From: Aeromonas piscicola | GTDB lineage: Bacteria; Pseudomonadota; Gammaproteobacteria; Enterobacterales; Aeromonadaceae | Length of the DNA stretch: 64,000 nt | NCBI RefSeq assembly: GCF_000820005.1 | Contig: NZ_CDBL01000034.1 | Span: 203,611 to 267,610 of the forward strand | Reading direction: 5' to 3' | In this document: one piece after another, positions 32,397-39,742 of the stretch | Position numbering within the stretch: the stretch's first letter is position 1 | Layout of the letters: each line of letters begins with the position of its first letter | Position numbers and translations under genes: made by a program | Notes under the pieces: generated by a model | The model's database searches: none | What the model was told of the DNA's origin: nothing | What the model saw: only the letters and a program-made list of their open reading frames with translations

Positions 32397-32474
32397 AATG
32401 TGCTCCTTGCGGCCAGCCGTGGCCGGCCGCGTGAGTTGAGTGAAAGGATCATGTGAAAAACGCTGGCGTGGCGG

Positions 32475-34208
32475 TCACTCCTCTGCGAGGCCCAGCAAAC
32501 CGGCAAGCCTGCCCAGCTCATGGCGCCACTCTTGCTGCAGCCGCGGGGTTTGATGTTTGGGCTTGCGGGTGAGATCGGCGGCAAGCAGGGCATCCAGTTC
32601 GTACCAGCGTGCCAGCAGCGCTTCATCATCGTGGTCCGGCATGGGGTCTTCCCCCCTGGCCTCATTGGCATGGGCGTCGGCGGCGGGCCGATCGGGCGCA
32701 TCGCCGAGCAGCTCGGCATAGGCCCGCTCGGCGCTGTGGGCTTCGTGGATCCGGCCCTGCCTGATCACCCAGAAGCGGTTGCAACTGCGCTCGATCAGAT
32801 CCCGGTCGTGGGAGACCAGCAGCACGCCGCCGGCAAAGCCGGTCAAGGCCTCGGCCAGCTCCTCCTTTCCTGCCAGATCCAGATGGTTGGTGGGTTCATC
32901 GAGCCAGAGCAGATGGTGACTCGCCAGCGACAGGGCGAGGAACAGCAGTCTGGCCCGTTCACCCCCGCTCAAGGTCGCGACGCGCTGGCCGTGGCGGGAG
33001 TAGGGGAAGCCCGCGCGGATCAGCGCCTGGCGCAGCGACACCTCCGGCAAAGGCGCCAGCGGATAGAGGGCATCGGTCAGGGTGGCGTCGCCGTCCAGCT
33101 GCTGCAGGGCCTGATCGTAGTAGGCGATGCTGGCGCCCGGGTGGCGATACCAGCCCTCAGCCGGCAGTTGATCGCACACTTCGCCCCAGCATTGGCGCAG
33201 CAGGGAGGACTTGCCCGTGCCGTTGGCGCCGAGCAGGGCGACTCTGTCGCCGGCGCGCAGCCAGAGATCCTCGGCCCGCAGCAGCGGCGGCAGGCCGGGG
33301 GCGGGGCGCACGTCGAGGGCGTCGAGCCGCAGCAGGGCATCGGCGGGCAGCGCCTGTCCGTGCAGTTCGACGCGCCAGGGGGCGTCCGCCCCGACCACGC
33401 TCTGCTCCTCCTGCAGCCTGGTCACCCGTTTCTCCATGGACTTGGCCTGGCGCACCAGTTTCTCATTGTCATGCTCTCGCCCCCAGATGGCGAGGCGCTT
33501 GCTGCTGGCGCTCAGACGGTCGATCTCTTTTTGCTCATCGGCCCGGCGCAGGCGGGTTTGCTCGTCCTCTTCGGCCAGGGCCGCCCTGGCCTGGCTGCAG
33601 GGCAGGGCGAAGCGATGAAGCCGCCGATCCCGCAGGATCAGGGTCTCGCGGGTCACCCGATCGAGCAGGCGACCATCGTGGGAGACCAGCACGAAGGCGC
33701 CGCGCCACGCCAGCAGGAAGCGCTCGAGCCAGAGCAGGGCGGGCAAGTCCAGGTGGTTGCTGGGTTCGTCCAGCAGCAACAGGTTGGGCTGGTGCAGCAG
33801 GGCGCGGCCTATCTGCAGGCGGGTATGCTGGCCGCCGCTCAGCGCGCTGACCGGGAGATCGGCCTGCTCGGCCAGCTGCAGCTCGGTCAGCATCTTGTCC
33901 ACCTGCCACGCCTGGTCGACCTCGTTGGCCAGCGCATCGAGCAGCACGGCGCGGGTGCTGAGTGCTTGCAGTTGCACGGGCAGGTGCTGGGCCACGAATT
34001 CACAGCGACAGGGAGTGGCCTTGTGTATGCGTCCGTTATGGGGCTGGCGCTGACCGGCCAGCAGGGCGAGCAGTGTGCTCTTGCCACAGCCATTGGCGCC
34101 GATGAGGCCAATGCGATCACCGCTGCGGATGCTGAGGTCCAGGTTGTCAAATAACGGAAGGTGCCCCGCACTCATTTGCAGGGAATGGGTACTCATCAGG
34201 GTTGTCAT
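32475..34208 (-). CDS. ABC-F family ATPase, candidate ribosome-protection protein
   Basis: This 577-residue protein has two ABC domains and no membrane segment, the ABC-F layout. ABC1 has Walker A GANGCGKST (37-45), signature LSGGQ (123-127) and Walker B LLLLDEPSNHLD (143 onward). A charged helical linker (about 190-290) follows, the tRNA-contacting region in this family. ABC2 has GANGTGKSS, LSGGE and LLWLDEPTNHLD. A charged tail (about 515-577) closes the chain. ABC-F proteins act on the ribosome; some rescue stalled ribosomes and some confer antibiotic resistance by dislodging drugs. The upstream leader peptide makes a resistance or stress-response role more likely than housekeeping. GAGAGC precedes ATG 34208. 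Confidence 0.9.
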   Translation of the reverse strand: MTTLMSTHSLQMSAGHLPLFDNLDLSIRSGDRIGLIGANGCGKSTLLALLAGQRQPHNGRIHKATPCRCEFVAQHLPVQLQALSTRAVLLDALANEVDQAWQVDKMLTELQLAEQADLPVSALSGGQHTRLQIGRALLHQPNLLLLDEPSNHLDLPALLWLERFLLAWRGAFVLVSHDGRLLDRVTRETLILRDRRLHRFALPCSQARAALAEEDEQTRLRRADEQKEIDRLSASSKRLAIWGREHDNEKLVRQAKSMEKRVTRLQEEQSVVGADAPWRVELHGQALPADALLRLDALDVRPAPGLPPLLRAEDLWLRAGDRVALLGANGTGKSSLLRQCWGEVCDQLPAEGWYRHPGASIAYYDQALQQLDGDATLTDALYPLAPLPEVSLRQALIRAGFPYSRHGQRVATLSGGERARLLFLALSLASHHLLWLDEPTNHLDLAGKEELAEALTGFAGGVLLVSHDRDLIERSCNRFWVIRQGRIHEAHSAERAYAELLGDAPDRPAADAHANEARGEDPMPDHDDEALLARWYELDALLAADLTRKPKHQTPRLQQEWRHELGRLAGLLGLAEE

Positions 34209-34323
34209 GCTCTTGCTCTCTTAAATGGCGGGATCAAAAATCCCTGTCATCAGGAGCGCTGGCGACAACGGCAGAGTCGAGAAAGGTCTCGGTTTGGAAG
34301 GGAGTCGGCTTTGCTCGAACCCG
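34209..34323 (-). promoter_or_regulatory. Candidate attenuator between leader ORF and ABC-F gene
   Basis: This 115-nt spacer, read on the minus strand, can form several small hairpins: CGAGA CCTT TCTCG (perfect 5-bp stem), CCTG ATGA CAGG, and GGGATT TTT GATCCC about 25 nt before the ABC-F start. The TCTCGG in leader codons 9-11 can alternatively pair with CCGAGA of the first hairpin. This gives mutually exclusive structures of the kind used in attenuation. No strong T-run was seen, so control by translation or pausing is as likely as termination. Folding was judged by eye only. Confidence 0.5.
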
Positions 34324-34410
34324 CTATCGCAGCGCGATGGTATGCAGGCAAGAGCACGCGAATGTGCCGAACAGGCGGGCCGAGAACATCGGACACGCTT
34401 GGATAACCAT
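34324..34410 (-). CDS. Leader peptide (28 codons) upstream of the ABC-F gene
   Basis: On the minus strand, ATG 34410 opens a 28-codon frame ending in TAG at 34324. It has a textbook ribosome binding site, AAGGAGG at 34418-34424, spaced 7 nt from the ATG, which is stronger than that of most genes in the window. The peptide starts MVIQACPMF, has three Cys (6, 19, 21) and ends TIALR. A hairpin ATCGC GCT GCGAT forms at its last codons and stop. I recognise no known arrest motif such as IFVI or RLR. Its position, 15-30 nt after a strong promoter and 115 nt before an ABC-F ATPase, suggests a cis-acting regulatory leader rather than a functional protein. Confidence 0.7.
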   Translation of the reverse strand: MVIQACPMFSARLFGTFACSCLHTIALR

Positions 34411-34450
34411 TTTTTTACCTCCTTATTTTTCGCAGTGGCAAGGTGGGGCG

Positions 34451-34479
34451 ATTATAAACGCAGAAAAAATAGCCGTCCA
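34451..34479 (-). promoter_or_regulatory. Sigma-70 promoter for the leader-ABC-F transcript
   Basis: Read on the minus strand, TGGACG (34474-34479, 4 of 6 matches to TTGACA) and a perfect TATAAT (34451-34456) are separated by exactly 17 bp. The predicted start is near 34442-34445, which leaves a short 5' leader before the AAGGAGG site. Confidence 0.8.
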
Positions 34480-34591
34480 TCGGGGCGCAGGCCCGTAGCC
34501 GGGCGGCAAGGAGGCGGGAAAGGGCGTCAGCGTCTGTCGCCGAAAAGGAAGCAGCCCAGCGCTGCGGGGCTGCTTCATGGAGAGTGATTAA

Positions 34592-35029
34592 TTAATCGCG
34601 GGGGGTCTTGAGCGCCTGGATCACATCTTCCGTGGGAGCCAGCTCTTCCACGTGGTTGAAGCTCTCGAGCCCCTCTTGCGGATGTATGGTGAAAGCGTCG
34701 GCACTCAGGTAGCTGCCGCTGCCGGCGCTCTCCATGATGACGATGAGCTCGGGCTGCTTGTCACCGTTGAGATCCTGCAGTTTGAGCTCCTTGATGGTGC
34801 CATCTCGCGCCAGTACCTTGCCGTCGATGAACTGATCGAGGGGAAACTGGGGATTGGCGCCGGAGTAGAGGCGCACGTCGTAGCTGCCGATGGAGGTGGG
34901 TTCACCCCGTCCCTCGCTGACGGTGATCACCTGGCCGGAGGGGAGCGTCAGCTGTTTGAAGAACCCCTCCGCTGCCTGGCCAGTCAGTGGCAGGGTGAGC
35001 AGGCCGAGTGTCATGAATAAGGCTTTCAT
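34592..35029 (-). CDS. Putative periplasmic inhibitor of I-type lysozyme (PliI-like)
   Basis: This 145-residue protein has a signal peptide (MKALFMTLGLLTLPLTGQA, cut before AEGFF), so it is periplasmic. The mature domain carries IGSYDVRLYSG, the acidic turn DLNGDKQPELIV and the SGSY loop in ESAGSGSYLSADAF. As I recall the PliI family, the latter two features are typical: PliI blocks invertebrate-type lysozymes with an exposed SGxY-type loop and was first found in Aeromonas hydrophila. This would protect peptidoglycan against animal host lysozyme. The call rests on these motifs, length and signal peptide; a generic beta-rich periplasmic protein remains possible. It is 124 bp downstream of the M13 peptidase gene on the same strand. 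Confidence 0.6.
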   Translation of the reverse strand: MKALFMTLGLLTLPLTGQAAEGFFKQLTLPSGQVITVSEGRGEPTSIGSYDVRLYSGANPQFPLDQFIDGKVLARDGTIKELKLQDLNGDKQPELIVIMESAGSGSYLSADAFTIHPQEGLESFNHVEELAPTEDVIQALKTPRD

Positions 35030-35051
35030 CTATGTGACCCTTGTTGCTGCG

Positions 35052-35078
35052 GTGACGGGCGGCACGCCTGCCCGTCAC
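35052..35078. terminator. Hairpin between the M13 peptidase and PliI-like genes
   Basis: GTGACGGGC (35052-35060) pairs perfectly with GCCCGTCAC (35070-35078) around a 9-nt loop. No T-run follows on the minus strand, so it may act as a pause or processing site rather than a terminator. Confidence 0.5.
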
Positions 35079-35152
35079 GGATGTGTATGTGTGGGCCGGG
35101 TTCGGGCTTGCCTCTGCCCGGCTCTCTTTCTCTGCCTCGCCGGAGGCGGTGA

Positions 35153-37183
35153 TTACCAGATCTTGACTCGTTTGGCCGGGGCCAGATAGAGCTTGTCACC
35201 CGGCTGTATGTTGAACGCCTCGTAGAAGGCGGGGATGTTGGGCACCACGCCGTTGACCCTGTACTCGGGCGGAGAGTGGGGATCCGAGGCGAGCAGCATC
35301 TGCATCAGCTCGGGGCGATACATGCCTTTCCACACCTGGGCCCAGCCGAGGAAGAAGCGCTGCTCACCGGTGAAGCCGTCCAACACGGGCGCTTCCTCAC
35401 CCTTGAGCGACAGCTCGTAGGCCTTGTGGGCTATGGTGAGACCGCCCAGATCGCCTATGTTCTCCCCCAGGGTGAACTGGCCGTTGACGAACTGGCCATT
35501 GATGGGCTCGAAGCGGTTGTACTGGGCCACCAGCCGGCTGGTACGGAAGCGGAACTCCTTGAGATCCTGTGGCGTCCACCAGTCGCGCATCAGGCCGTCG
35601 CCGTCGGACTTGGCCCCCTGATCATCGAAACCGTGGCCCATCTCGTGGCCAATCACCCCGCCGATGGCGCCGTAGTTGACAGCGTCATCTGCCGTCATGT
35701 CGAAGAAGGGGGGTTGCAGTATGGCGGCCGGGAAGACGATCTCGTTGTTGCTCGGGTTGTAGTAGGCGTTCACCGTCTGCGGCGACATGTGCCATTCGTC
35801 TCTGTCTACCGGCTTGCCGAGGCGGGCCAGGTTGTCGGCATATTCGAAGGCGTGGGCCCGCTGCAGGTTGCCCAGCAGATCGCCCTGGCGGATCTCGATG
35901 GCGCTGTAATCCTTCCACTTGTCCGGGTAGCCGATCTTGGGCCTGAACTTGGCCAGCTTCTCCAGCGCCTGGGTCTTGGTGGCCGGCGACATCCAGTCCA
36001 GCTCCTGGATGCTCTGGCCGTAGGCGGTGCGCAGGTTCTCTACCAGCTGCTCCATGCGGGCCTTGGCCTGGGGCGGGAAGTAGCGCTCCACGTAGAGCTG
36101 GCCCACCGCCTCGCCCAGGTGATCGTCCAGCACGCCGAGGGCGCGCTCCCAGGGGGCGCGCTGCTTGGGTGTGCCGCTTAAGGTGGTGCCGAAGAAGGCG
36201 AAGTTCTGGGCGTCTGTCTGGCTGTCGAGATAGGGAGCGTAATCCGTGATGAGCTGCCACTTGAGGTATGCTTGCCAGTCGCCGATCGGGGTCTGCTGCA
36301 TCAGGCCATCAAGGGCTGCGAGATAACTCGGCTGGCCTATGACCAGGCTGCGCTGACCGGCGAGGCCGGCCTGGTTCAGGTAGCCGTCCCAGTCGATATG
36401 CGGAGCGAGGCGCTTGAGCTCGCTCTGGGGCGCCTTGTTGTAGTTCTTCTCCCGATCCCGCAGGGCCACGTTGTCCCACTGGATCTGGGCGAGTTTGGTC
36501 TCAAGGGCCAGGATGCGTGCGGCCTTGGCCTTGGCATCCGCTTCGCCGAAACGGGTCAGCATGCCGGCGATGTGCTGCTCGTATTTCTGCCGCAGCGCCT
36601 GGCTGCTGGGGTCCGTCTTGAGGTAGTAATCCCGATCCGGCAGGCTGAGCCCGGATTGATAGAGGTAGACCGCATAGCTGTCCGGCGCCTTGGCATCGGC
36701 GTCGATCCAGAAGCCGAACGGGGCGCCGCCGCCAGTGCGACCGCTCTGGGCAAAGGCCCGGGCCAGCCCGCTTCGATCGCGGATCTGATCGATGTCGCTG
36801 AGCAGGGGCAGCAGCGGCGTGGTGCCCTTGGCATCCCGGCTGCCCTGATCCAGATAGCTCTGGTAGAGATCGTGGATCTGCTGGGCCGGGGTGCCTGCCG
36901 CCGCCTTGCCGTCGAGCCCCTCGACCAGCACCCGCACGTCCGCCAGCGACTTGTCCCGCAGCATGTAAAAGGCACCGTCGGCGGGCCTGTCGTCCGGGAT
37001 CTTGGCGGTGGCCAGCCAGTGGCCGTTCACGTAGCGGAAGAAGTCGTCACCGGGTTTGACCCGGGTGTCCATGTTGGCCAGCGCGAGGCCGGAGTGTTTG
37101 TCTGCTGTGTCCGGCGCCTGACTACAACCGGCCAGCAGGGCCAGTCCGATGAGGCCGGCCAGCATGCTTTTTTTATTGTTCAT
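35153..37183 (-). CDS. M13-family zinc metallopeptidase lipoprotein (PepO/neprilysin-like)
   Basis: This 676-residue protein has a lipoprotein signal (MLAGLIGLALLAGC lipobox, Cys near residue 20), so it should be anchored in the envelope facing the periplasm. The zinc motif HEMGH is at residues 513-517 in VIGHEMGHGFDDQG. The third ligand Glu lies in GENIGDLGG about 55 residues later. The substrate-anchoring NAYYNP motif (about residue 466) and the C-terminal PxxR-type PEYRVNGV are also present. The family degrades small peptides in a closed chamber. ATG 37183 leads into the signal peptide; TTG 37198 is in frame upstream. It is divergent from tilS. Confidence 0.9.
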   Translation of the reverse strand: MNNKKSMLAGLIGLALLAGCSQAPDTADKHSGLALANMDTRVKPGDDFFRYVNGHWLATAKIPDDRPADGAFYMLRDKSLADVRVLVEGLDGKAAAGTPAQQIHDLYQSYLDQGSRDAKGTTPLLPLLSDIDQIRDRSGLARAFAQSGRTGGGAPFGFWIDADAKAPDSYAVYLYQSGLSLPDRDYYLKTDPSSQALRQKYEQHIAGMLTRFGEADAKAKAARILALETKLAQIQWDNVALRDREKNYNKAPQSELKRLAPHIDWDGYLNQAGLAGQRSLVIGQPSYLAALDGLMQQTPIGDWQAYLKWQLITDYAPYLDSQTDAQNFAFFGTTLSGTPKQRAPWERALGVLDDHLGEAVGQLYVERYFPPQAKARMEQLVENLRTAYGQSIQELDWMSPATKTQALEKLAKFRPKIGYPDKWKDYSAIEIRQGDLLGNLQRAHAFEYADNLARLGKPVDRDEWHMSPQTVNAYYNPSNNEIVFPAAILQPPFFDMTADDAVNYGAIGGVIGHEMGHGFDDQGAKSDGDGLMRDWWTPQDLKEFRFRTSRLVAQYNRFEPINGQFVNGQFTLGENIGDLGGLTIAHKAYELSLKGEEAPVLDGFTGEQRFFLGWAQVWKGMYRPELMQMLLASDPHSPPEYRVNGVVPNIPAFYEAFNIQPGDKLYLAPAKRVKIW

Positions 37184-37312
37184 CTTGTTGGATTCCAATT
37201 CGGGTTATTCAGCTTCCTGGCCCAAACAGGGCAGTTCTTCACTCTAACAGTCGGGTTGCAGCTTGATAAGCCCGACTCTGCTAAGATCGGCCTGGTCGTT
37301 TTGGGGAAGCCT

Positions 37313-38653
37313 ATGATTTCTCGTATTTATTCTCGTTTTTTTCAGACCCTGCCAGCGCCGGAAGGTTCCCGGGGCCTGTTGGTTGCCTTCAGTGGCGGGC
37401 TCGATTCCACCGTGTTGCTGGTGCTGGCGGCGCAGTTTGCCCGCGAGCAGGGGCTGGTGCTGCGCGCCCTGCACGTGCATCACGGCCTGAGCCCTCACGC
37501 CGATGCCTGGGTGGCCCATTGTGAAGCCGTGTGTCAGCAACTGGCGGTGCCGCTCATGGTAGAGCGGGTGCAGCTGGTACGTGGCAATGGCGAGAGCCTG
37601 GAGGCCCAGGCCCGGGAGGCCCGCTATCAGCGGCTGGCCGCCAGCCTGGGGGCCGGGGAGTGGCTGCTCACCGCCCATCATCAGGACGATCAGCTGGAGA
37701 CACTGCTGCTGGCCCTCAAGCGTGGTGCCGGCGTGCGCGGCCTGGCGGGCATACTGCCGAGTCAGACGTTTGCGGCCGGCCTGCTGCTGCGCCCCTTGCT
37801 TGAGGTCAGCCGGGCCGAGTTGGCAGAGGTGGCACAATCGCTTCCTTACGGTTGGGTGGAGGATGAGAGCAATCAGGATGTGAGCTATGACCGCAATTTC
37901 CTGCGCCAGACGCTTATCCCCCAGCTCAAGGCGCGTTGGCCCGCCATGGCCCGCACCGCCGCTCGCAGCATGGCGCTGTGCGCCGAGCAGGAGACGCTGC
38001 TGACCGAGCTGGCCGAGACGGACTGGCGGTTGGCCGGTGAGGGAAGTGCCCTGAATATCGAGCCGTTGCACGGGCTCTCGGTGACCCGGCGCAACAACCT
38101 GCTGCGCTACTGGATCCGCCGGCTGGGGGGCGAGATGCCCTCCCGGGATCAGCTGGCTCTGCTGTGGCAGGAGGTGGCGCTGGCGCGAGAGGACGCCAAT
38201 CCGCAGTTCAGCTTGAAGAGTCTGGATTGTCGCCGCTTTCAGGGCCGGCTCCATCTGGTCAAGCCTGGGCTGGCGCCCTGTCATGAGCAGCTGGCGGTGG
38301 CGGTTGGCGAGTCGGTCGCTTTGCCGGACGGGCTGGGACTGGTGCAGCTACAGCTGCGGCAGGGCGGTGAGGGGTTGAGGTTGCCCACCGCGCGGGAGCC
38401 AATGTCGGTGCGTTTTCAGGTGACGCCCGGGATCATGCTCAAACCCGTGGGGCGCAGCGGCAGTCGGCGTTTCAAGAAGTTGCTGCAAGAGTATGGGGTG
38501 CCCTCCTGGCAGCGGGGGCGCATCCCCATCCTCTATTACGGCGAACAGGTGGCTGCCGTGGCCGGACTCTTTATCTGTGACGGATTCATGACGCGAGCCG
38601 CCGGTATGGAGTGGGACTGGCTACCCGCGGCCGACAGCTATATCCCGGAGTGA
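37313..38653 (+). CDS. tilS: tRNA(Ile)-lysidine synthetase
   Basis: TilS attaches lysine to C34 of tRNA-Ile(CAU), switching it from AUG to AUA decoding; it is essential. The PP-loop ATPase motif SGGLDS is at residues 27-32, followed by LHVHHGLSPHAD. The middle NYDRNF-like segment (SYDRNFLRQTL) and a C-terminal TilS domain (VTPGIMLKPVGRSGSRRFKKLLQEYGVP) complete the usual three-part structure. The length is 446 residues. GGGGA at 37303-37307 precedes ATG 37313. The frame is open upstream to 36272, but that extension is antisense to the M13 gene and not part of the protein. Confidence 0.96.
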   Translation: MISRIYSRFFQTLPAPEGSRGLLVAFSGGLDSTVLLVLAAQFAREQGLVLRALHVHHGLSPHADAWVAHCEAVCQQLAVPLMVERVQLVRGNGESLEAQAREARYQRLAASLGAGEWLLTAHHQDDQLETLLLALKRGAGVRGLAGILPSQTFAAGLLLRPLLEVSRAELAEVAQSLPYGWVEDESNQDVSYDRNFLRQTLIPQLKARWPAMARTAARSMALCAEQETLLTELAETDWRLAGEGSALNIEPLHGLSVTRRNNLLRYWIRRLGGEMPSRDQLALLWQEVALAREDANPQFSLKSLDCRRFQGRLHLVKPGLAPCHEQLAVAVGESVALPDGLGLVQLQLRQGGEGLRLPTAREPMSVRFQVTPGIMLKPVGRSGSRRFKKLLQEYGVPSWQRGRIPILYYGEQVAAVAGLFICDGFMTRAAGMEWDWLPAADSYIPE

Positions 38654-38674
38654 ATCCGGGCCCGCCATCAAGAT

Positions 38675-38702
38675 AGAAAAGCCGGCATTGCCGGCTTTTC
38701 TG
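38675..38702. terminator. Bidirectional terminator between tilS and the GGDEF gene
   Basis: The stem AGAAAAGCCGGC / GCCGGCTTTTCT with an ATT loop has A and T runs on its two sides and lies between convergent genes, so it can end both transcripts. Confidence 0.92.
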
Positions 38703-38721
38703 CTCTCGTCCCCTGACCGGT

Positions 38722-39642
38722 TCAATCCAGCAGGCCGGCTTTGCCCGCTTTTTTGCGGGCGTAGAGGTGAGCGTCCGCCGCCTCGTACAGGCTGTGGACC
38801 GCCATTCCGGACTGCCAGCTGGCCGCCCCCAGGCTGCAGCCAACCGAGAAGGTGCTGAGCTCCTTGTTGGTCATCAGCATGTGTTGCAGCCGCAGCCAGA
38901 CGGGACGCCAGGCCTCCGGCTCGGCGGGTTGCAGCAGCAGCGCAAATTCATCGCCGCCGAGGCGAAACGCCTGATCCGTGCTGCGGATGCAATGCTTGAG
39001 CAACTGGGCGAAGCGGCTCAGTACCAGATCGCCGACCGGGTGACCCCAGGTGTCGTTAATCAGCTTGAAGCGATCGAGGTCCAGCAGTACCAGTACCAGA
39101 CCGTGAGACTCACGGCTGTGCTGCTCCACCGCGCGGCCGATGGCCTCATCGAAGTAGGATCGGTTGCCGAGCCCGGTCAGGTGGTCGAGCCGCACCTGCT
39201 GCTCCAGTTGTGCCAGCCGCAGATAGAGGGGCAGGGGCAGGCAGAGCAGCTGATGGTACTGCTGCAGGATCCGCTGCTGGCTGCCGCTCAGGGTATGTTC
39301 CAGGGTGTAGTGCAGCTGGCCAAACAGCTGGCCATGCTGGCCGCGCAGTTCGAACGGGTAGCTATGCAGCGTCAGGCTGGCCTGGGGCGGCTGCTGGATC
39401 AGCCGAAGCGGTTGAGCGTGATCGAAGTAGAGGCTGTGTATTCGGACAATTCTTGCCGCACGATCGGCAAAGGTTGCCAGCAGGCTGTCGAGATCCGTCT
39501 GTACCAGCAAGAGCTCGAGCAACTGGTTGCGATCCTGACTGGCCAGCGGTGAGAGTCGCTCCATCTGGCGAACCCACTGCTCTATGCCATGTCCCAAACC
39601 ATTCAATGACGATGTGTTTTCCACGGTACAGCCCCCATACAT
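38722..39642 (-). CDS. Diguanylate cyclase (GGDEF domain) with N-terminal sensor region
   Basis: The C-terminal domain makes c-di-GMP from two GTP. The active-site motif GGDEF is at residues 229-233, and the product-binding I-site RSTD lies five residues upstream, so feedback inhibition is expected. DHLTGLGNR starts the domain near residue 155. The N-terminal 150 residues resemble a GAF-like sensor and have no membrane segment, so the protein is probably cytosolic. The start ATG 39642 has AGGAAG upstream; GTG 39657 is in frame too. It is divergent from the CPA2 antiporter (101 bp). Confidence 0.9.
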   Translation of the reverse strand: MYGGCTVENTSSLNGLGHGIEQWVRQMERLSPLASQDRNQLLELLLVQTDLDSLLATFADRAARIVRIHSLYFDHAQPLRLIQQPPQASLTLHSYPFELRGQHGQLFGQLHYTLEHTLSGSQQRILQQYHQLLCLPLPLYLRLAQLEQQVRLDHLTGLGNRSYFDEAIGRAVEQHSRESHGLVLVLLDLDRFKLINDTWGHPVGDLVLSRFAQLLKHCIRSTDQAFRLGGDEFALLLQPAEPEAWRPVWLRLQHMLMTNKELSTFSVGCSLGAASWQSGMAVHSLYEAADAHLYARKKAGKAGLLD

Positions 39643-39742
39643 CCTACTTCCTGTCACTTCCTTGCAATCCTTGTGCCCAAAATATGTTCGATGTGAACAA
39701 GGGCGGCTGGCTAGGCTTAAGTGGATAAAAAGGGAGGAAAAA

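Noticed and set aside
36272..37312. Long N-terminal extension of the tilS frame
   Set aside because: The extension is antisense to the M13 peptidase gene; ATG 37313 with GGGGA upstream gives a TilS of normal length.
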